Made by a program: the position numbers and the translations under genes. Positions 21,233-29,941 of a stretch of 64,000 nt of DNA are shown here, one piece after another. Location of the stretch: NCBI RefSeq assembly GCF_025147765.1, contig NZ_CP102265.1:1185001-1249000 (forward strand). The letters run 5' to 3'. Under the pieces are notes generated by a model. The model had not been told where the DNA came from, did no database searches, and saw only the letters and a list, made by a program, of their open reading frames with translations. The DNA comes from Blautia obeum ATCC 29174 (lineage in GTDB: Bacteria > Bacillota > Clostridia > Lachnospirales > Lachnospiraceae). The stretch's first letter is position 1, and every line of letters starts with the position of its first letter.

Positions 21233-21745
21233 ATGGTGAAATATGCACCAAGAAAGGTATATATCAGAGAAAGTGGCGGCTATGTGGAATTATCCTACAC
21301 GGAGTTCTGCCGTTGCAGGGAATCCGACCAGACCTATATGGACAAGCTGTTTATCCCCATTCAAGGCTGTCTGCTTGAAGTCGTGAGGGAGCAATACACA
21401 GACTTCTACCGTGACAAGGAACGGTGGCGTTATCTGCAAAAATTAGATACAAAGAATAGACTGCTATCTCTCGACGGATTTACGGACAGCGAGGGGAATC
21501 CTCTGGACTTTATCACTGATGAAGCGGTGGACATTGCAGAAACCGTTGTCAATGCGGTCATGGTGGACAGGCTGAAAGCCGCCCTGCCTTTGCTGTCGGA
21601 TAGTGAACAGGAGCTGATACAGGCAATCTTTTTTGACGGACTTTCCGAGCGTGAAGTCGGGGCGAGGTTGGGCATAACCCAGAGCGTTGTAAACAAACGC
21701 AAAGCCAGAATCCTAATAAAACTAAGAAAGATAATAGAAAATTAA
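21233..21745 (+). CDS. Sigma-70-like regulator, IME
   Basis: A 170-residue protein ending in a region-4 type HTH (LSEREVGARLGITQSVVNKRKARILIKLRKI). ATG at 21233 is chosen because GGGAGGT lies 6 bp before it. It is the first of three sigma-like genes in a row in the IME, each separated by a short terminator-like hairpin. Such small sigma-like proteins usually control expression of the element's own mobilization and recombination genes. The N-terminal half has no clear region-2 motif, so it may act as a DNA-binding regulator rather than a true sigma factor. Confidence 0.75.
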   Translation: MVKYAPRKVYIRESGGYVELSYTEFCRCRESDQTYMDKLFIPIQGCLLEVVREQYTDFYRDKERWRYLQKLDTKNRLLSLDGFTDSEGNPLDFITDEAVDIAETVVNAVMVDRLKAALPLLSDSEQELIQAIFFDGLSEREVGARLGITQSVVNKRKARILIKLRKIIEN

Positions 21746-21759
21746 AATTTAAGGCGTTC

Positions 21760-21801
21760 AGCCCCCTTGTTTTTTCCTTTGGGAAGATGAGGGGGCTTTT
21801 C
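21760..21801 (+). terminator. Terminator between sigma-like genes
   Basis: AGCCCCCT / AGGGGGCT stem followed by TTTCT. Confidence 0.65.
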
Positions 21802-21839
21802 TCTGCCCTCTCAATCAATTCTGATTGGAGGAAGTAAGA

Positions 21840-22265
21840 ATGGCATACAACCACGGACGGGAGGACAGGAAATGGCGTATCTGGAAAGAAGCGGAGGAAA
21901 AGCTGCTGCGTGAGTGCGGCGTTGATGAAGCGACCATTGAGCAGATACGCATGGCGGACAGGGCAGACTTCAATTCCAACAGGCGGTTTTACCGATGGAC
22001 GAATGACGTTGCGGAATATCTTGAGGACATGGCAGGCAGGGAGCGGCAGGCGGAAGTGGGTACGGTTGCGGAGTTACTGGAAGAGATTGAGAGCGAAAAT
22101 CTCTATCAAGTATTAGTCACGGTGGACGGGCGTACCTTGAAAATCGTCCTGCTGAAAATGCAGGGGTATTCCACAAAGGAGATTGCCCCGCTTGTGCATT
22201 TGACGACTGGTGCCATCTATGCGAGGTTAGACCATCTGCGGAAGAAGCTGCGGAAAATTTTATAG
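21840..22265 (+). CDS. Small sigma-like/HTH regulator, IME
   Basis: A 141-residue protein starting MAYNHGREDRKWRIWKEAEE. A C-terminal HTH reads KMQGYSTKEIAPLVHLTTGAIYARLDHLRKKLRKI, like sigma region 4. Start ATG 21840 has TGGAGGAAG at 21825-21833. It lies between two other sigma-like genes and is followed by a terminator-like hairpin. Promoter specificity cannot be read from sequence. Confidence 0.72.
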   Translation: MAYNHGREDRKWRIWKEAEEKLLRECGVDEATIEQIRMADRADFNSNRRFYRWTNDVAEYLEDMAGRERQAEVGTVAELLEEIESENLYQVLVTVDGRTLKIVLLKMQGYSTKEIAPLVHLTTGAIYARLDHLRKKLRKIL

Positions 22266-22300
22266 CTTCTAAAACAGCCTGCCATCCTGCGGGCTACTGG

Positions 22301-22332
22301 GTGAGGGATGGAAATCCCCTCACTCATTTTTT
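22301..22332 (+). terminator. Terminator-like hairpin
   Basis: GTGAGGG / CCCTCAC stem followed by T-rich TCATTTTTT. Confidence 0.55.
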
Positions 22333-22348
22333 GCAGGAGGACAACAGG

Positions 22349-23101
22349 ATGGCATACAGGGTTAAGGCATACACGCTTCGGGAGGAATCCACGGAAAGCG
22401 GCACAAGGTATTTTATCAGCTTTAAGGACGGGCAGGGCAAATCCCACGAGTTGGAAGTGTCGGAACAGTTCTTTATGGAGTTTCGGCAGATGGAGCGCAG
22501 GAACAGGAATCTTTTCTAATGGGACGAGCGGCACAGGGAGTTTAACGAGGTATGGGACGAAACCCTTTACAGACGGGCGTTGCGTGTGCCTAAGAGCCTT
22601 GATGAACGCATGGTTGAGGAAGAACGGAATGAAACGCTCTATAAGGCGGTTGGGAGCCTTCCAGAGATACAAAGGCGGCGTTTCCTGCTCTACTACGAGT
22701 ATGAGTTCAATTTTTACCAAATCGCCGCTATGGAGCATTGCACCGCTTCGGCAATACAGAAATCTGTTGCGATTGCAAAGGAGAAAGTAAAGGCGGAAAT
22801 TGAAGAAATATCTCCAACCGTGACCGACACCGCCCGAAAAAGAAATCTGTTTTTTATTTGTGTGGGATTGGCGGCATTACATACTCTCACTTTTTTCCGT
22901 GGGAGTAAATCTATTTTTAAGGAGGTCAACGCCTATGTGCAACGAAAACAAAGACACCGCCCGAAAGGAGGAAAGCCATGCAGAAGTTACAGACAGTCAA
23001 CGCCGAAACGCTCCTTTATGAACCGCTTGAGAAACCATCCTTTGTGGTGGACAGCCTTATCCCGACAGGCTTATCGCTGTTCTGCGGCTCACAGAAGATA
23101 G
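22349..23101 (+). pseudogene. Sigma-70-like gene interrupted by an in-frame TAA
   Basis: The first part (22349-22519, MAYRVKAYTLREEST...RNRNLF) ends at TAA 22517-22519. The same frame then carries on at once with WDERHREFNEVWDETLYRRALRVPKSLDE and a good region-4 HTH (LPEIQRRRFLLYYEYEFNFYQIAAMEHCTASAIQKSVAIAKEKV). The whole reads as one sigma-like protein with a single nonsense codon, possibly CAA or CAG changed to TAA. The frame finally stops at 23101 inside the next gene, so the true 3' end is uncertain. A downstream piece could restart at 22580 (a GTG, not an ATG). Either the gene is dead or the two halves act separately. Confidence 0.7.
22935..23021 (+). CDS. Short ORF upstream of and overlapping the RecA-like ATPase gene
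   Basis: Twenty-eight codons (MCNENKDTARKEESHAEVTD...) with a strong AAGGAGG 8 bp before the ATG. The ribosome site of the next gene (AAAGGAGG) lies inside it and the two frames overlap by 44 bp, a layout that suits translational coupling. No family recognised. Confidence 0.45.
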   Translation: MCNENKDTARKEESHAEVTDSQRRNAPL

Positions 23102-24003
23102 GCAAAAGCTGGCTCATGCTGAAGCTATGCTTATGCGTGTCGCAGGGAATCCCTTTATGGGATATGCCGACAATGGAGGGCGATGTGCTTTACCTCTGCC
23201 TTGAGGACACGTTCTGCCGCATACAGGACAGGTTATTTCGTTTGACGGACGAAGCAAGCGGGCGGCTCCACTTTGCCGTGGCAAGCTGCAAGCTGTCAGA
23301 CGGTCTTATCGTGCAGCTTGAAGATTATCTGAAAGATTACCCAGACAGCAGGCTCATTGTCATTGATACCTTGCAGAAAGTCCGTACAGCTTCAAAAGAC
23401 AATGCCTATGCAAGCGACTATGGGGACATCTCCCTCATCAAAGACTTTGCCGACAGGCACTCTCTGGCGGTCATTGTCGTACACCACATCCGAAAGCAGA
23501 ATGACAGCGACGTGTTCAACAAGGTGTCTGGGACGACAGGATTAACGGGGAGTGCGGACGCTACCTTTGTTCTGGAAAAGGAGAAACGTGCGTCTGACAC
23601 CGCCAAGCTGTATGTGACGGGCAGGGACACGCCTTATCAGGAATACACGCTGCGTTTCCGTGATTGCCGTTGGGAGCTTGTGGAGCGGAAAACGCAGGAG
23701 CAGCTTGCGAAAGAAACGATACCAGATGTCCTTTTTCGGTTGGTGGATTTTATGAGGGATAAGGAAGAATGGATAGGCACGGCAACGGAACTGTTAGCCG
23801 CTATGGGGGAAACGGAAACCATACCCACGGTGATTACGAAATGGCTGAATGAATACCGCACCACATTTTTAAGCGAGAACCGTATCTGCTACCAGTACAG
23901 CCGCAGGAAAGACGGCAGGCGGATTGCCCTTGCAAGGAGGGCGGGTGACAGCGGTGATGGTGGTGACAGCGATATTAGGATACCCCCCTGTTACTGTCAT
24001 TGA
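22978..24003 (+). CDS. RecA-like/AAA ATPase, RepA-type helicase of mobile elements
   Basis: A 341-residue P-loop ATPase. Walker A is GSQKIGKSW (residues 37-45), Walker B is LIVIDTLQKV, and a sensor-like HHIRKQNDSD follows, as in AAA_25/RepA hexameric helicases. The last 20 residues read into the repeat region (GDGGDSD...) and may not be conserved. Located directly upstream of a repeat cluster and a MobV relaxase, so it may unwind or replicate the excised circle of the IME. That role is inferred from family and position. Confidence 0.8.
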   Translation: MQKLQTVNAETLLYEPLEKPSFVVDSLIPTGLSLFCGSQKIGKSWLMLKLCLCVSQGIPLWDMPTMEGDVLYLCLEDTFCRIQDRLFRLTDEASGRLHFAVASCKLSDGLIVQLEDYLKDYPDSRLIVIDTLQKVRTASKDNAYASDYGDISLIKDFADRHSLAVIVVHHIRKQNDSDVFNKVSGTTGLTGSADATFVLEKEKRASDTAKLYVTGRDTPYQEYTLRFRDCRWELVERKTQEQLAKETIPDVLFRLVDFMRDKEEWIGTATELLAAMGETETIPTVITKWLNEYRTTFLSENRICYQYSRRKDGRRIALARRAGDSGDGGDSDIRIPPCYCH

Positions 24004-24495
24004 CGCTTAAAGCCATGTAAAGCTGGCGGCTCTGCCCTGCGGGTGACAGCAGTGACGGTGGTGACAGTGATTTTAGGATACCCTGCCGCTGTCATCCCTA
24101 CGGGAGAACACCCCGTAAACGCAAAATGCAGGCGTGAGATTTACTCGCCCTTTTCGGTCGTGTAAAACCACCCCTGCGGTCAGAAAAATCATTCCGATTT
24201 TTCCGACTGCGTTTACAGGGTGTAACACACTACACTTTGCCCTGCAAAGTCGTGTGCCAGACGTTCCCTCTGGACTCCCTTAAGGCAGGGCTGTGCCCTG
24301 CTATCCTACGCCTTACGGCTTCGGATAAAAGAATGGCGGCATGACGGTGACGGCTCTTGCGAGGGGGGTATCCCAAAAACACCGTCATCATCGACATGAC
24401 CGTCATGCAGGGGGTGAGGGTGACAGTTGCGGCAGTCGGCAGGGGGTATCCCAAAACTGCTGTCACCACCGTCACCGCTGTCACCCCAAAGGACG
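23940..24495. repeat. Cluster of inverted iteron-like repeats, candidate oriV/oriT of the IME
   Basis: Four copies of a motif of about 30 bp are seen. Two, near 23955-23998 and 24045-24095, read GGTGACAGxGATxTTAGGATACCC. Two, near 24362-24400 and 24442-24486, read the opposite way as GGGGGTATCCCAAAA...CTGTCACC. TGACAG/CTGTCA elements recur throughout. The block is GC-rich, lies between the RecA-like gene and the MobV relaxase, and is not well explained by coding sequence. This is the usual place for an origin of transfer or replication. Confidence 0.6.
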
Positions 24496-24527
24496 GTCAC
24501 CCGCCGAAAGAAAGGAGGAATCCGCCT

Positions 24528-25493
24528 ATGCCTTATGCAATCCTGCGTTTCCAGAAACGAAAAGCGGGCGGCGTTGCGGCTTGTGAACGCCACAACGAGC
24601 GGAAGAAAGAAGCCTACAAAAGCAACCCAGATATAGATATGGAACGCTCTAAAAACAATTACCATCTCATAGCACCACCAAAGTACACCTACAAGAAAGA
24701 GATTAACCGCATGGTAGCCGAAGCGGGGTGCAGGACAAGGAAAGACAGCGTGATGATGGTGGAAACGCTCATCACAGCTTCACCAGAATTTATGAACCAG
24801 TTACCGCCCGAAGAACAAAAAGCGTATTTCCAGACGGCTCTTGACTTCATTTCGGAGCGTGTTGGAAAGCAGAATATCCTCTCCGCTGTCGTCCATATGG
24901 ACGAGAGAACGCCCCATATGCACCTCTGCTTTGTGCCGATTACGCCAGACAATAAGCTGTCAGCGAAAGCTATCTTAGGCAACCAGAAATCATTATCCGA
25001 GTGGCAGACCGCCTACCATGAGCGGATGTCCTCACGGTGGAATCAGCTTGAACGGGGGCAGTCCTCAATGGAAACCAAGCGGAAACACGTCCCCACATGG
25101 CTCTATAAATTAGGCGGCAGGCTTGATAAACAGTATGAAGAAATCGTGTCTGCCCTATCCGACATCAACGCCTTTAACGCAGGGAAGAAAAGGGATAAAG
25201 CGTTAGATTTACTCTCTGCATGGCTGCCAGACGTGGAGAAATTCTCTAAGGAAATCGGGAAACAGCAGGCGTATATCGACAGTTTGAAAGAGAGAATTGG
25301 GCAGGAATCAGACTATGCGGGGCGTATGCGTGATGAAAAGTACGAGCAGGAACTAAAGGTGCAGAAAGCGAATCAGAAGATATTTGAATTGCAGAGAACC
25401 AACGAGCAGATGGGGCGGCTGCTGTCAAAAATACCGCCCGAAGTGTTGGAAGAATTGCAGAAAAATCATAGAAGCAGAGCGAAAGAAAGGTAG
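24528..25493 (+). CDS. MobV/Pre-family relaxase (MobA/MobL-like)
   Basis: A 321-residue relaxase that would nick the IME at oriT to start single-strand transfer. The MobV metal motif is VHMDERTPHMHLCFVPIT near residues 125-142 and the N-terminus reads MPYAILRFQKRK. A coiled-coil C-terminus follows (KEIGKQQAYIDSLKERIGQ). ATG 24528 has AAAGGAGG before it; longer in-frame starts run into the repeat region and lack a ribosome site. The gene follows the repeat cluster and is followed after 8 bp by parB, suggesting one operon. Confidence 0.85.
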   Translation: MPYAILRFQKRKAGGVAACERHNERKKEAYKSNPDIDMERSKNNYHLIAPPKYTYKKEINRMVAEAGCRTRKDSVMMVETLITASPEFMNQLPPEEQKAYFQTALDFISERVGKQNILSAVVHMDERTPHMHLCFVPITPDNKLSAKAILGNQKSLSEWQTAYHERMSSRWNQLERGQSSMETKRKHVPTWLYKLGGRLDKQYEEIVSALSDINAFNAGKKRDKALDLLSAWLPDVEKFSKEIGKQQAYIDSLKERIGQESDYAGRMRDEKYEQELKVQKANQKIFELQRTNEQMGRLLSKIPPEVLEELQKNHRSRAKER

Positions 25494-25501
25494 ATATGTG
25501 A

Positions 25502-26356
25502 ATGAAGAAACAGGATTTTAAGGTGTTAAAGACCAAAGACTTGTACCCGTTCCCCGACAATCCGTTTCATGTGGCAGAAGATGAAACACTGTCAGAGTTA
25601 GCGGAAAGCATCAAGGAATTTGGCATTGTCACGCCGATAATCACACGCCCGAAAGAGGACGGGGACGGTTATGAAGTGATTGCAGGACAGCGGCGTGTCC
25701 GTGCTTCTGAACTTGCAGGGATAAATACCGTGCCTGCGTTTGTCCTGCCCTTAGACCGTGACCGAGCCATCATCACCCTTGTAGACAGCAATTTGCAGCG
25801 TGAGAATATCCTGCCATCGGAGCGGGCGTTTGCTTACAAGATGAAATCCGAAGCCATGAAGCGGCAGGGTTTCCGCACAGACTTAACCTCGTCACAAGTT
25901 GTGACGAAGTTGCGGACGGACGACAAGGTGGCACAGGGCTTCGGCGTGGGCAGGATGACCGTGCAGCGTTTTATCCGCCTGACGGAACTGATACCGCCGA
26001 TTTTGCAGATGGTGGACGAGGGGAAAATCGCCCTCACGCCTGCGGTGGAACTGTCCTTCTTGAAGAAAGACGAGCAGGAAAACCTCTTTGCCACGATGGA
26101 GAGCGAAGAAGCAACGCCCTCACTCTCACAGGCACAGCGGATGAAACAGTTAAGCCAGAGCGGGCGGCTTGACATGGATACGATATTTGCGATTATGACG
26201 GAGGAAAAGGGCAACCAGAAAGAAACCTTGAAAATCAACACAAGCAAGCTGAAAAAATACTTTCCGAAGAACACAACGCCGAAGCAGATGGAGGAAACCA
26301 TCATCAAACTTTTGGAGCGTGAGTTGCAGAGGAAACGCAACCGTGACAGCCGCTAA
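25502..26356 (+). CDS. ParB/Spo0J-like partition protein
   Basis: A 284-residue ParB-like DNA-binding protein. The ParB/sulfiredoxin fold motif GYEVIAGQRRVRASELAG and an HTH (VAQGFGVGRMTVQRFIRLTEL) are visible. No parA lies beside it, so it may act as a regulator or origin-binding factor rather than in segregation. It starts 9 bp after the relaxase gene. A parS-like site was not identified. Confidence 0.82.
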   Translation: MKKQDFKVLKTKDLYPFPDNPFHVAEDETLSELAESIKEFGIVTPIITRPKEDGDGYEVIAGQRRVRASELAGINTVPAFVLPLDRDRAIITLVDSNLQRENILPSERAFAYKMKSEAMKRQGFRTDLTSSQVVTKLRTDDKVAQGFGVGRMTVQRFIRLTELIPPILQMVDEGKIALTPAVELSFLKKDEQENLFATMESEEATPSLSQAQRMKQLSQSGRLDMDTIFAIMTEEKGNQKETLKINTSKLKKYFPKNTTPKQMEETIIKLLERELQRKRNRDSR

Positions 26357-26401
26357 TCTTCTTTTTTCGGGAAGTAAATACAGAGAGTTGAGGTATGGAG
26401 A

Positions 26402-26632
26402 ATGAGAGAAATCCAGTATGAAATCGTAAAGGAAATCGCAGTATTGTCTACGGGCGACAGTGGCTACACAAAGGAAATCAATCTCATTTCATGGAATGGG
26501 AAAGAGCCGAAGTATGACATCCGCAGCTTTTCCCCGAACCGTGAAAAGTGCGGCAAGGGAATCACGCTGAACGCTGATGAAGCGGCGGCACTCCTTAAAG
26601 CATTACAGAAAGAATTAAACAGCGAGGATTAA
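26402..26632 (+). CDS. PC4/YdbC-like ssDNA-binding protein
   Basis: A 76-residue protein (MREIQYEIVKEIAVLSTGDSG) with the layout of the PC4/p15 coactivator family: KEINLISWNG, YDIRSFSPNREKCGKGITL, then a C-terminal helix. Bacterial members bind single-stranded DNA. Its stop overlaps the next ATG (TAATG), pointing to coupling. It may coat or handle the transferred strand; inferred. Confidence 0.7.
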   Translation: MREIQYEIVKEIAVLSTGDSGYTKEINLISWNGKEPKYDIRSFSPNREKCGKGITLNADEAAALLKALQKELNSED

Positions 26633-26895
26633 TGGTATCTGATTGGCAGGGCGGGGACATTTCCAAACTCTTCCCTGCCCTGTCTGGAAAGGAAGATTTA
26701 AGTATGGGCGAGGATAAGAAAGCAGATAAAAAGAGAAAGCGTATCGTGCCAAAAGCACCAGTGCAGATGATAATCAGCCGTGAATATGTCGGCACACAGA
26801 CCGTTACAGAAGCGTTTGTCCCGATTATCTCCGAGGATATTCGGAAGAAGATTGCCGAGGGCGACACCTTCGACAATGAGGGGCTGTCCGCTTAG
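26632..26895 (+). CDS. Small conserved IME protein, unknown function
   Basis: Up to 87 residues; an alternative start at ATG 26704 (MGEDKKADKKRKRIVPK) gives 63 residues and has GGAAAGGAAG upstream. The first start overlaps the previous stop. Basic N-terminal half followed by VQMIISREYVGTQTVTEAFVPII and an acidic C-terminus. I do not recognise a function, though similar small proteins precede the serine recombinase in related elements. Confidence 0.6.
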   Translation: MVSDWQGGDISKLFPALSGKEDLSMGEDKKADKKRKRIVPKAPVQMIISREYVGTQTVTEAFVPIISEDIRKKIAEGDTFDNEGLSA

Positions 26896-26949
26896 AATGT
26901 ACGCAATGGGACATGAAAACAGATAGGACAGATACGGAGGTTTTACAGT

Positions 26950-28806
26950 ATGGCAGGAATCAAAGAAGAAAAGAAAATCTATTTAGTCGGCATTTATTGC
27001 CGCTTATCTAAAGACGATGGTACGGATAACGAGAGTGCGAGCATTGCGACACAGAAATCCATCCTCACGGATTATGTGAAAAAGCAGGGATGGCACATAG
27101 CAAAAACGTATGTGGACGATGGTTATTCTGGTACAAATTTCCAAAGACCAAGTTTCCAGAATATGATAAAAGACATTGAAAGCGGTCTGATAAACTGCGT
27201 GATTACGAAAGATTTATCCCGTCTGGGGAGAAACTATCTTGATTGTGGGTTATATCTGGAAGTTTTCTTCCCAGAGCATAACGTGAGGTATATAGCGGTC
27301 AATGACGGCGTAGATACCTTGAATAAATCTGCTATGGACATCACGCCTTTCCGCAACATTTTAAACGAAATGTATGCCGCTGACATATCTGTTAAGATAA
27401 AATCGGCATATCGGGCGAGGTTTCAACAGGGGAAATTCATGGGAACTACCGCCCCTTATGGCTATATCAAAGACCCTGCCGACCACAACCATCTGCTGAT
27501 AGATGATAAAGTGGCACATGTTGTAAAAGAGATATTCGACCTTGCATTAAAAGGGAATGGAGTTGCCAAAATTTGCAGACATCTTAATAAACAGCATATC
27601 CTACGCCCTGCCGCTTATGCGGCGGAGCGTGGCGAAACAGGCTTTGAACGTCATTTTGAGGGGAACGAGGACAAACGCTATATTTGGAGTGGGAACAGCG
27701 TGAGGAGCATTTTAAGAAGCCCGATATATGCGGGAAATCTTGTAGGCTACAAACGGATTGCCGCCAATATGAAAAGCAAGAAACGCCCCTCTAAGCTGCC
27801 CGAAGAATGGGAAGTGATACCCAATACCCATGAGGGAATAGTCACGCAGGAGGAATTTGATATTGTCCAACAGCTTATTACAAGTCGTAGGCTTCCACAG
27901 AACAAGGGAGGATTTGTAAATATTTTTGCAGGCGTTATCAAGTGTGTGGACTGCGGATGTGCTCTGCGGGCAATGAACGTACACAGGAGGAAACGCCCAG
28001 AGATTATCGACTGTGTACAGTATTCATGTAATAATTATGCAAGAAACGGAAGAAGCGAGTGTAGTGCCCACAATATAGAAGCAAGGGATTTATTCAATGC
28101 CGTTCTTGCCGACATCAACTGTTTTGCGGATATGGCAGTGAATGATGAAAAGGCGGTCAGGGCCATAGAAAAGCGGCTCACGGAAACAGACCAGAGCAGG
28201 GCGAAAGCATTAGAGAAAGAACGTAAGAAGCTGAACAAACGCCTTGCGGAACTGGACAGGCTGTTTTCCTCTCTCTACGAGGATAAGGTCATGGAGCGTA
28301 TTACCGAGCGGAATTTTGAGATGATGTCGGGGAAATACCAGAAAGAGCAGCTTGAAATTGAAGCAAGGCTGAAAGAGGTGACGGAAACTCTTAATGAAAG
28401 CTACGAGAAATCACGGGGAATCCGTGACTTCCTCGCCCTTATCCGAAATTATCAAGGCTTAAAAGAACTGGATGCAACAGTTATAAACGCACTCATAGAC
28501 AAGATACTTGTTTCGGAGCGTGAGAAGATGGCAGACGGAACAGTGAAGCAGGAAATCAAGATTTACTATAAATTCATCGGCTTTGTCGATGAATTACATA
28601 TCATACCTACAAAACGGTGGGCAGCAATGCCCGCTAAAAATTGTACGGTGTGCGGCGTTGAATATGTCCCGGGCTCTGGTGCATCAAGGTATTGTCCTGC
28701 TTGTGCCAAGAAGATACGGAGGGAGAAATCAAACGAGAGCAAACGCAGGAGCAGAGAACAGAAAAGGATAGCATGTATGAACTGTCCGCAAAAAATGACC
28801 GACTGA
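26950..28806 (+). CDS. Large serine recombinase (TnpX-type)
   Basis: A 618-residue site-specific recombinase that excises and inserts the IME. The catalytic N-domain has IYCRLSKDD with the nucleophile at Ser20 and the region QKSILTDYVKKQGW...YVDDGYSGTNFQRP. A recombinase domain, a zinc ribbon (CVDCGCALRAMN...CNNYARNGRSECSAH), a long coiled coil (about residues 410-480) and a C-terminal second Cys cluster (CTVCGVEY...YCPAC) follow. The stop codon TGA is formed by the GA core of the right attachment site. Length is a little below TnpX of Tn4451. Confidence 0.92.
   Translation: MAGIKEEKKIYLVGIYCRLSKDDGTDNESASIATQKSILTDYVKKQGWHIAKTYVDDGYSGTNFQRPSFQNMIKDIESGLINCVITKDLSRLGRNYLDCGLYLEVFFPEHNVRYIAVNDGVDTLNKSAMDITPFRNILNEMYAADISVKIKSAYRARFQQGKFMGTTAPYGYIKDPADHNHLLIDDKVAHVVKEIFDLALKGNGVAKICRHLNKQHILRPAAYAAERGETGFERHFEGNEDKRYIWSGNSVRSILRSPIYAGNLVGYKRIAANMKSKKRPSKLPEEWEVIPNTHEGIVTQEEFDIVQQLITSRRLPQNKGGFVNIFAGVIKCVDCGCALRAMNVHRRKRPEIIDCVQYSCNNYARNGRSECSAHNIEARDLFNAVLADINCFADMAVNDEKAVRAIEKRLTETDQSRAKALEKERKKLNKRLAELDRLFSSLYEDKVMERITERNFEMMSGKYQKEQLEIEARLKEVTETLNESYEKSRGIRDFLALIRNYQGLKELDATVINALIDKILVSEREKMADGTVKQEIKIYYKFIGFVDELHIIPTKRWAAMPAKNCTVCGVEYVPGSGASRYCPACAKKIRREKSNESKRRSREQKRIACMNCPQKMTD
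28783..28793 (-). repeat. Right terminal inverted repeat of the IME
   Basis: TGTCCGCAAAA, reverse complement of the left repeat at 17815-17825. It lies within the last codons of the recombinase gene. Confidence 0.75.
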
Positions 28807-29887
28807 TCTGGAGCAGCAGGAAGGACGTATCTTAAGACAGGGAAACCAGAATGACAAAGTAAAGATATTCCGGTATGTGACGGAAAATACTTTTGATGCG
28901 TATATGTGGCAGATTTTGGAGAATAAGCAGAAGTTCATCAGCCAGATCATGACCAGTAAATCCCCGGTCAGAGCTTGTGAAGATGTGGATGATACGGCAC
29001 TGTCCTATGCCGAGATTAAGGCTCTTGCTACAGGTAATCCGTACATTAAGGAAAAAATGGATCTGGATGTGCAGGTGAGTAAGCTGAAACTTCTAAAGGC
29101 AAACCACACCAGTCAGATTTATCGTCTGGAATCCGATATTGCAAAGAATTTCCCGGTACAGATCAGTGCATTGAAAGAGCGGATTGCCGGGATGCAGATA
29201 GATTCCCAGGTAGTAAAAAGCGTGGATTTACAGGACAATGACACGTTTGTCATGACGGTAGGGAATGTCCTTTATGAAGATAAGAAAGAAGCAGGCGAAG
29301 CGTTGATCGCTGCTTGTGCAGGATTAAAAACCGTCAGCACCGGCGGAAAGGTCGGAGAATATCATGGGTTTACGTTATCCGCTTCCTACAATATGTTCTC
29401 CAATGCGTTTGAACTGACGGTCAAAGGAAAATGCTCTTATAAGCTGGAGATCGGAAAAGACCCGGTAGGAAATATGCAGCGTATCCATAACACCCTTTCT
29501 TCCATTGACAGGAAGCTGACGGAAAGTGAGCAGAAATTGGAAACCGTACAACAGCAGCTTGCTACTGCACAGGAAGAGGTAAAGAAACCATTCCCGAAAG
29601 AAGCAGAGCTGAATGAAAAGATGGAACGGTTATCCGAGTTAAATGCATTGCTGAACATGGATGAAAAGGGTAATGAGACGATTATGGCAGATGAGGATAT
29701 TGGCAGAGAAGGAAGTAGCACAGATAGCAGGGATACTGCAGAAGAAAAAGAACTTCCGGAAACAGCAGACAGAATCCATAAGCCATCTATTCTGGAACGC
29801 TTAAAGCAGGAGAAGGCACAGCAGAATACAGCGGAACAGCCACCTGTACAGAAAGCTGCAAAGAAAAAACACGAACAGGAGTTATAA
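28807..29887 (+). pseudogene. ICE methyltransferase/SNF2 helicase, C-terminal part
   Basis: The third piece of the helicase gene, beyond the tet(O) element. It opens with the rest of motif VI (LEQQEGRILRQGNQNDKVKIFRYVTENTFDAYMWQ) read directly from the right junction, then a coiled-coil region and a Lys/Gln-rich tail ending KKKHEQEL. A free start within it is possible at GTG 28877. With the frameshift and insertion, the three pieces cannot yield one protein. An inverted repeat follows it at 29895-29918. Confidence 0.88.
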
Positions 29888-29894
29888 AAGATTT

Positions 29895-29918
29895 CCCGTC
29901 AGAGTTTTCTCTGGCGGG
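29895..29918 (+). terminator. Hairpin between helicase and ardC-like genes
   Basis: CCCGTCAGAG / CTCTGGCGGG stem with one G-T pair and a TTTT loop. No T-run follows, so it may be a processing or pausing site rather than a full terminator. Confidence 0.45.
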
Positions 29919-29941
29919 GACATAAAATGGAGGGTTTGTTT

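Larger units (their letters stand above)
17802..28806. mobile_element. Tn4451-like integrative mobilizable element carrying tet(O)
   Basis: An element of about 11.0 kb inserted in codon GAT of the helicase gene. Removing 17802-28804 joins ...ccgtct-GA-tctggag..., which restores the reading P-S-D-L-E-Q-Q-E-G-R. A GA dinucleotide at both ends fits the crossover core known for TnpX-type large serine recombinases. The ends carry a shared 11-bp inverted motif TTTTGCGGACA at 17815-17825 and 28783-28793. Content: tnpV, tet(O), KTR protein, three sigma-like genes, RecA-like ATPase, repeat region, MobV relaxase, ParB, PC4-like protein and recombinase. It has a relaxase but no transfer channel, so it would need the ICE to move between cells. 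Confidence 0.9.

Noticed and set aside
20886..21239. Open frame of 117 codons after the KTR gene
   Set aside because: No ribosome site, spans a terminator hairpin, and its sequence has no protein-like features.
23940..24495. CRISPR array
   Set aside because: The repeats are in both orientations, imperfect and unevenly spaced, and no cas gene is nearby.
24357..24527. N-terminal extension of the MobV relaxase
   Set aside because: The extension translates the repeat region and has no ribosome site; ATG 24528 has a strong one.
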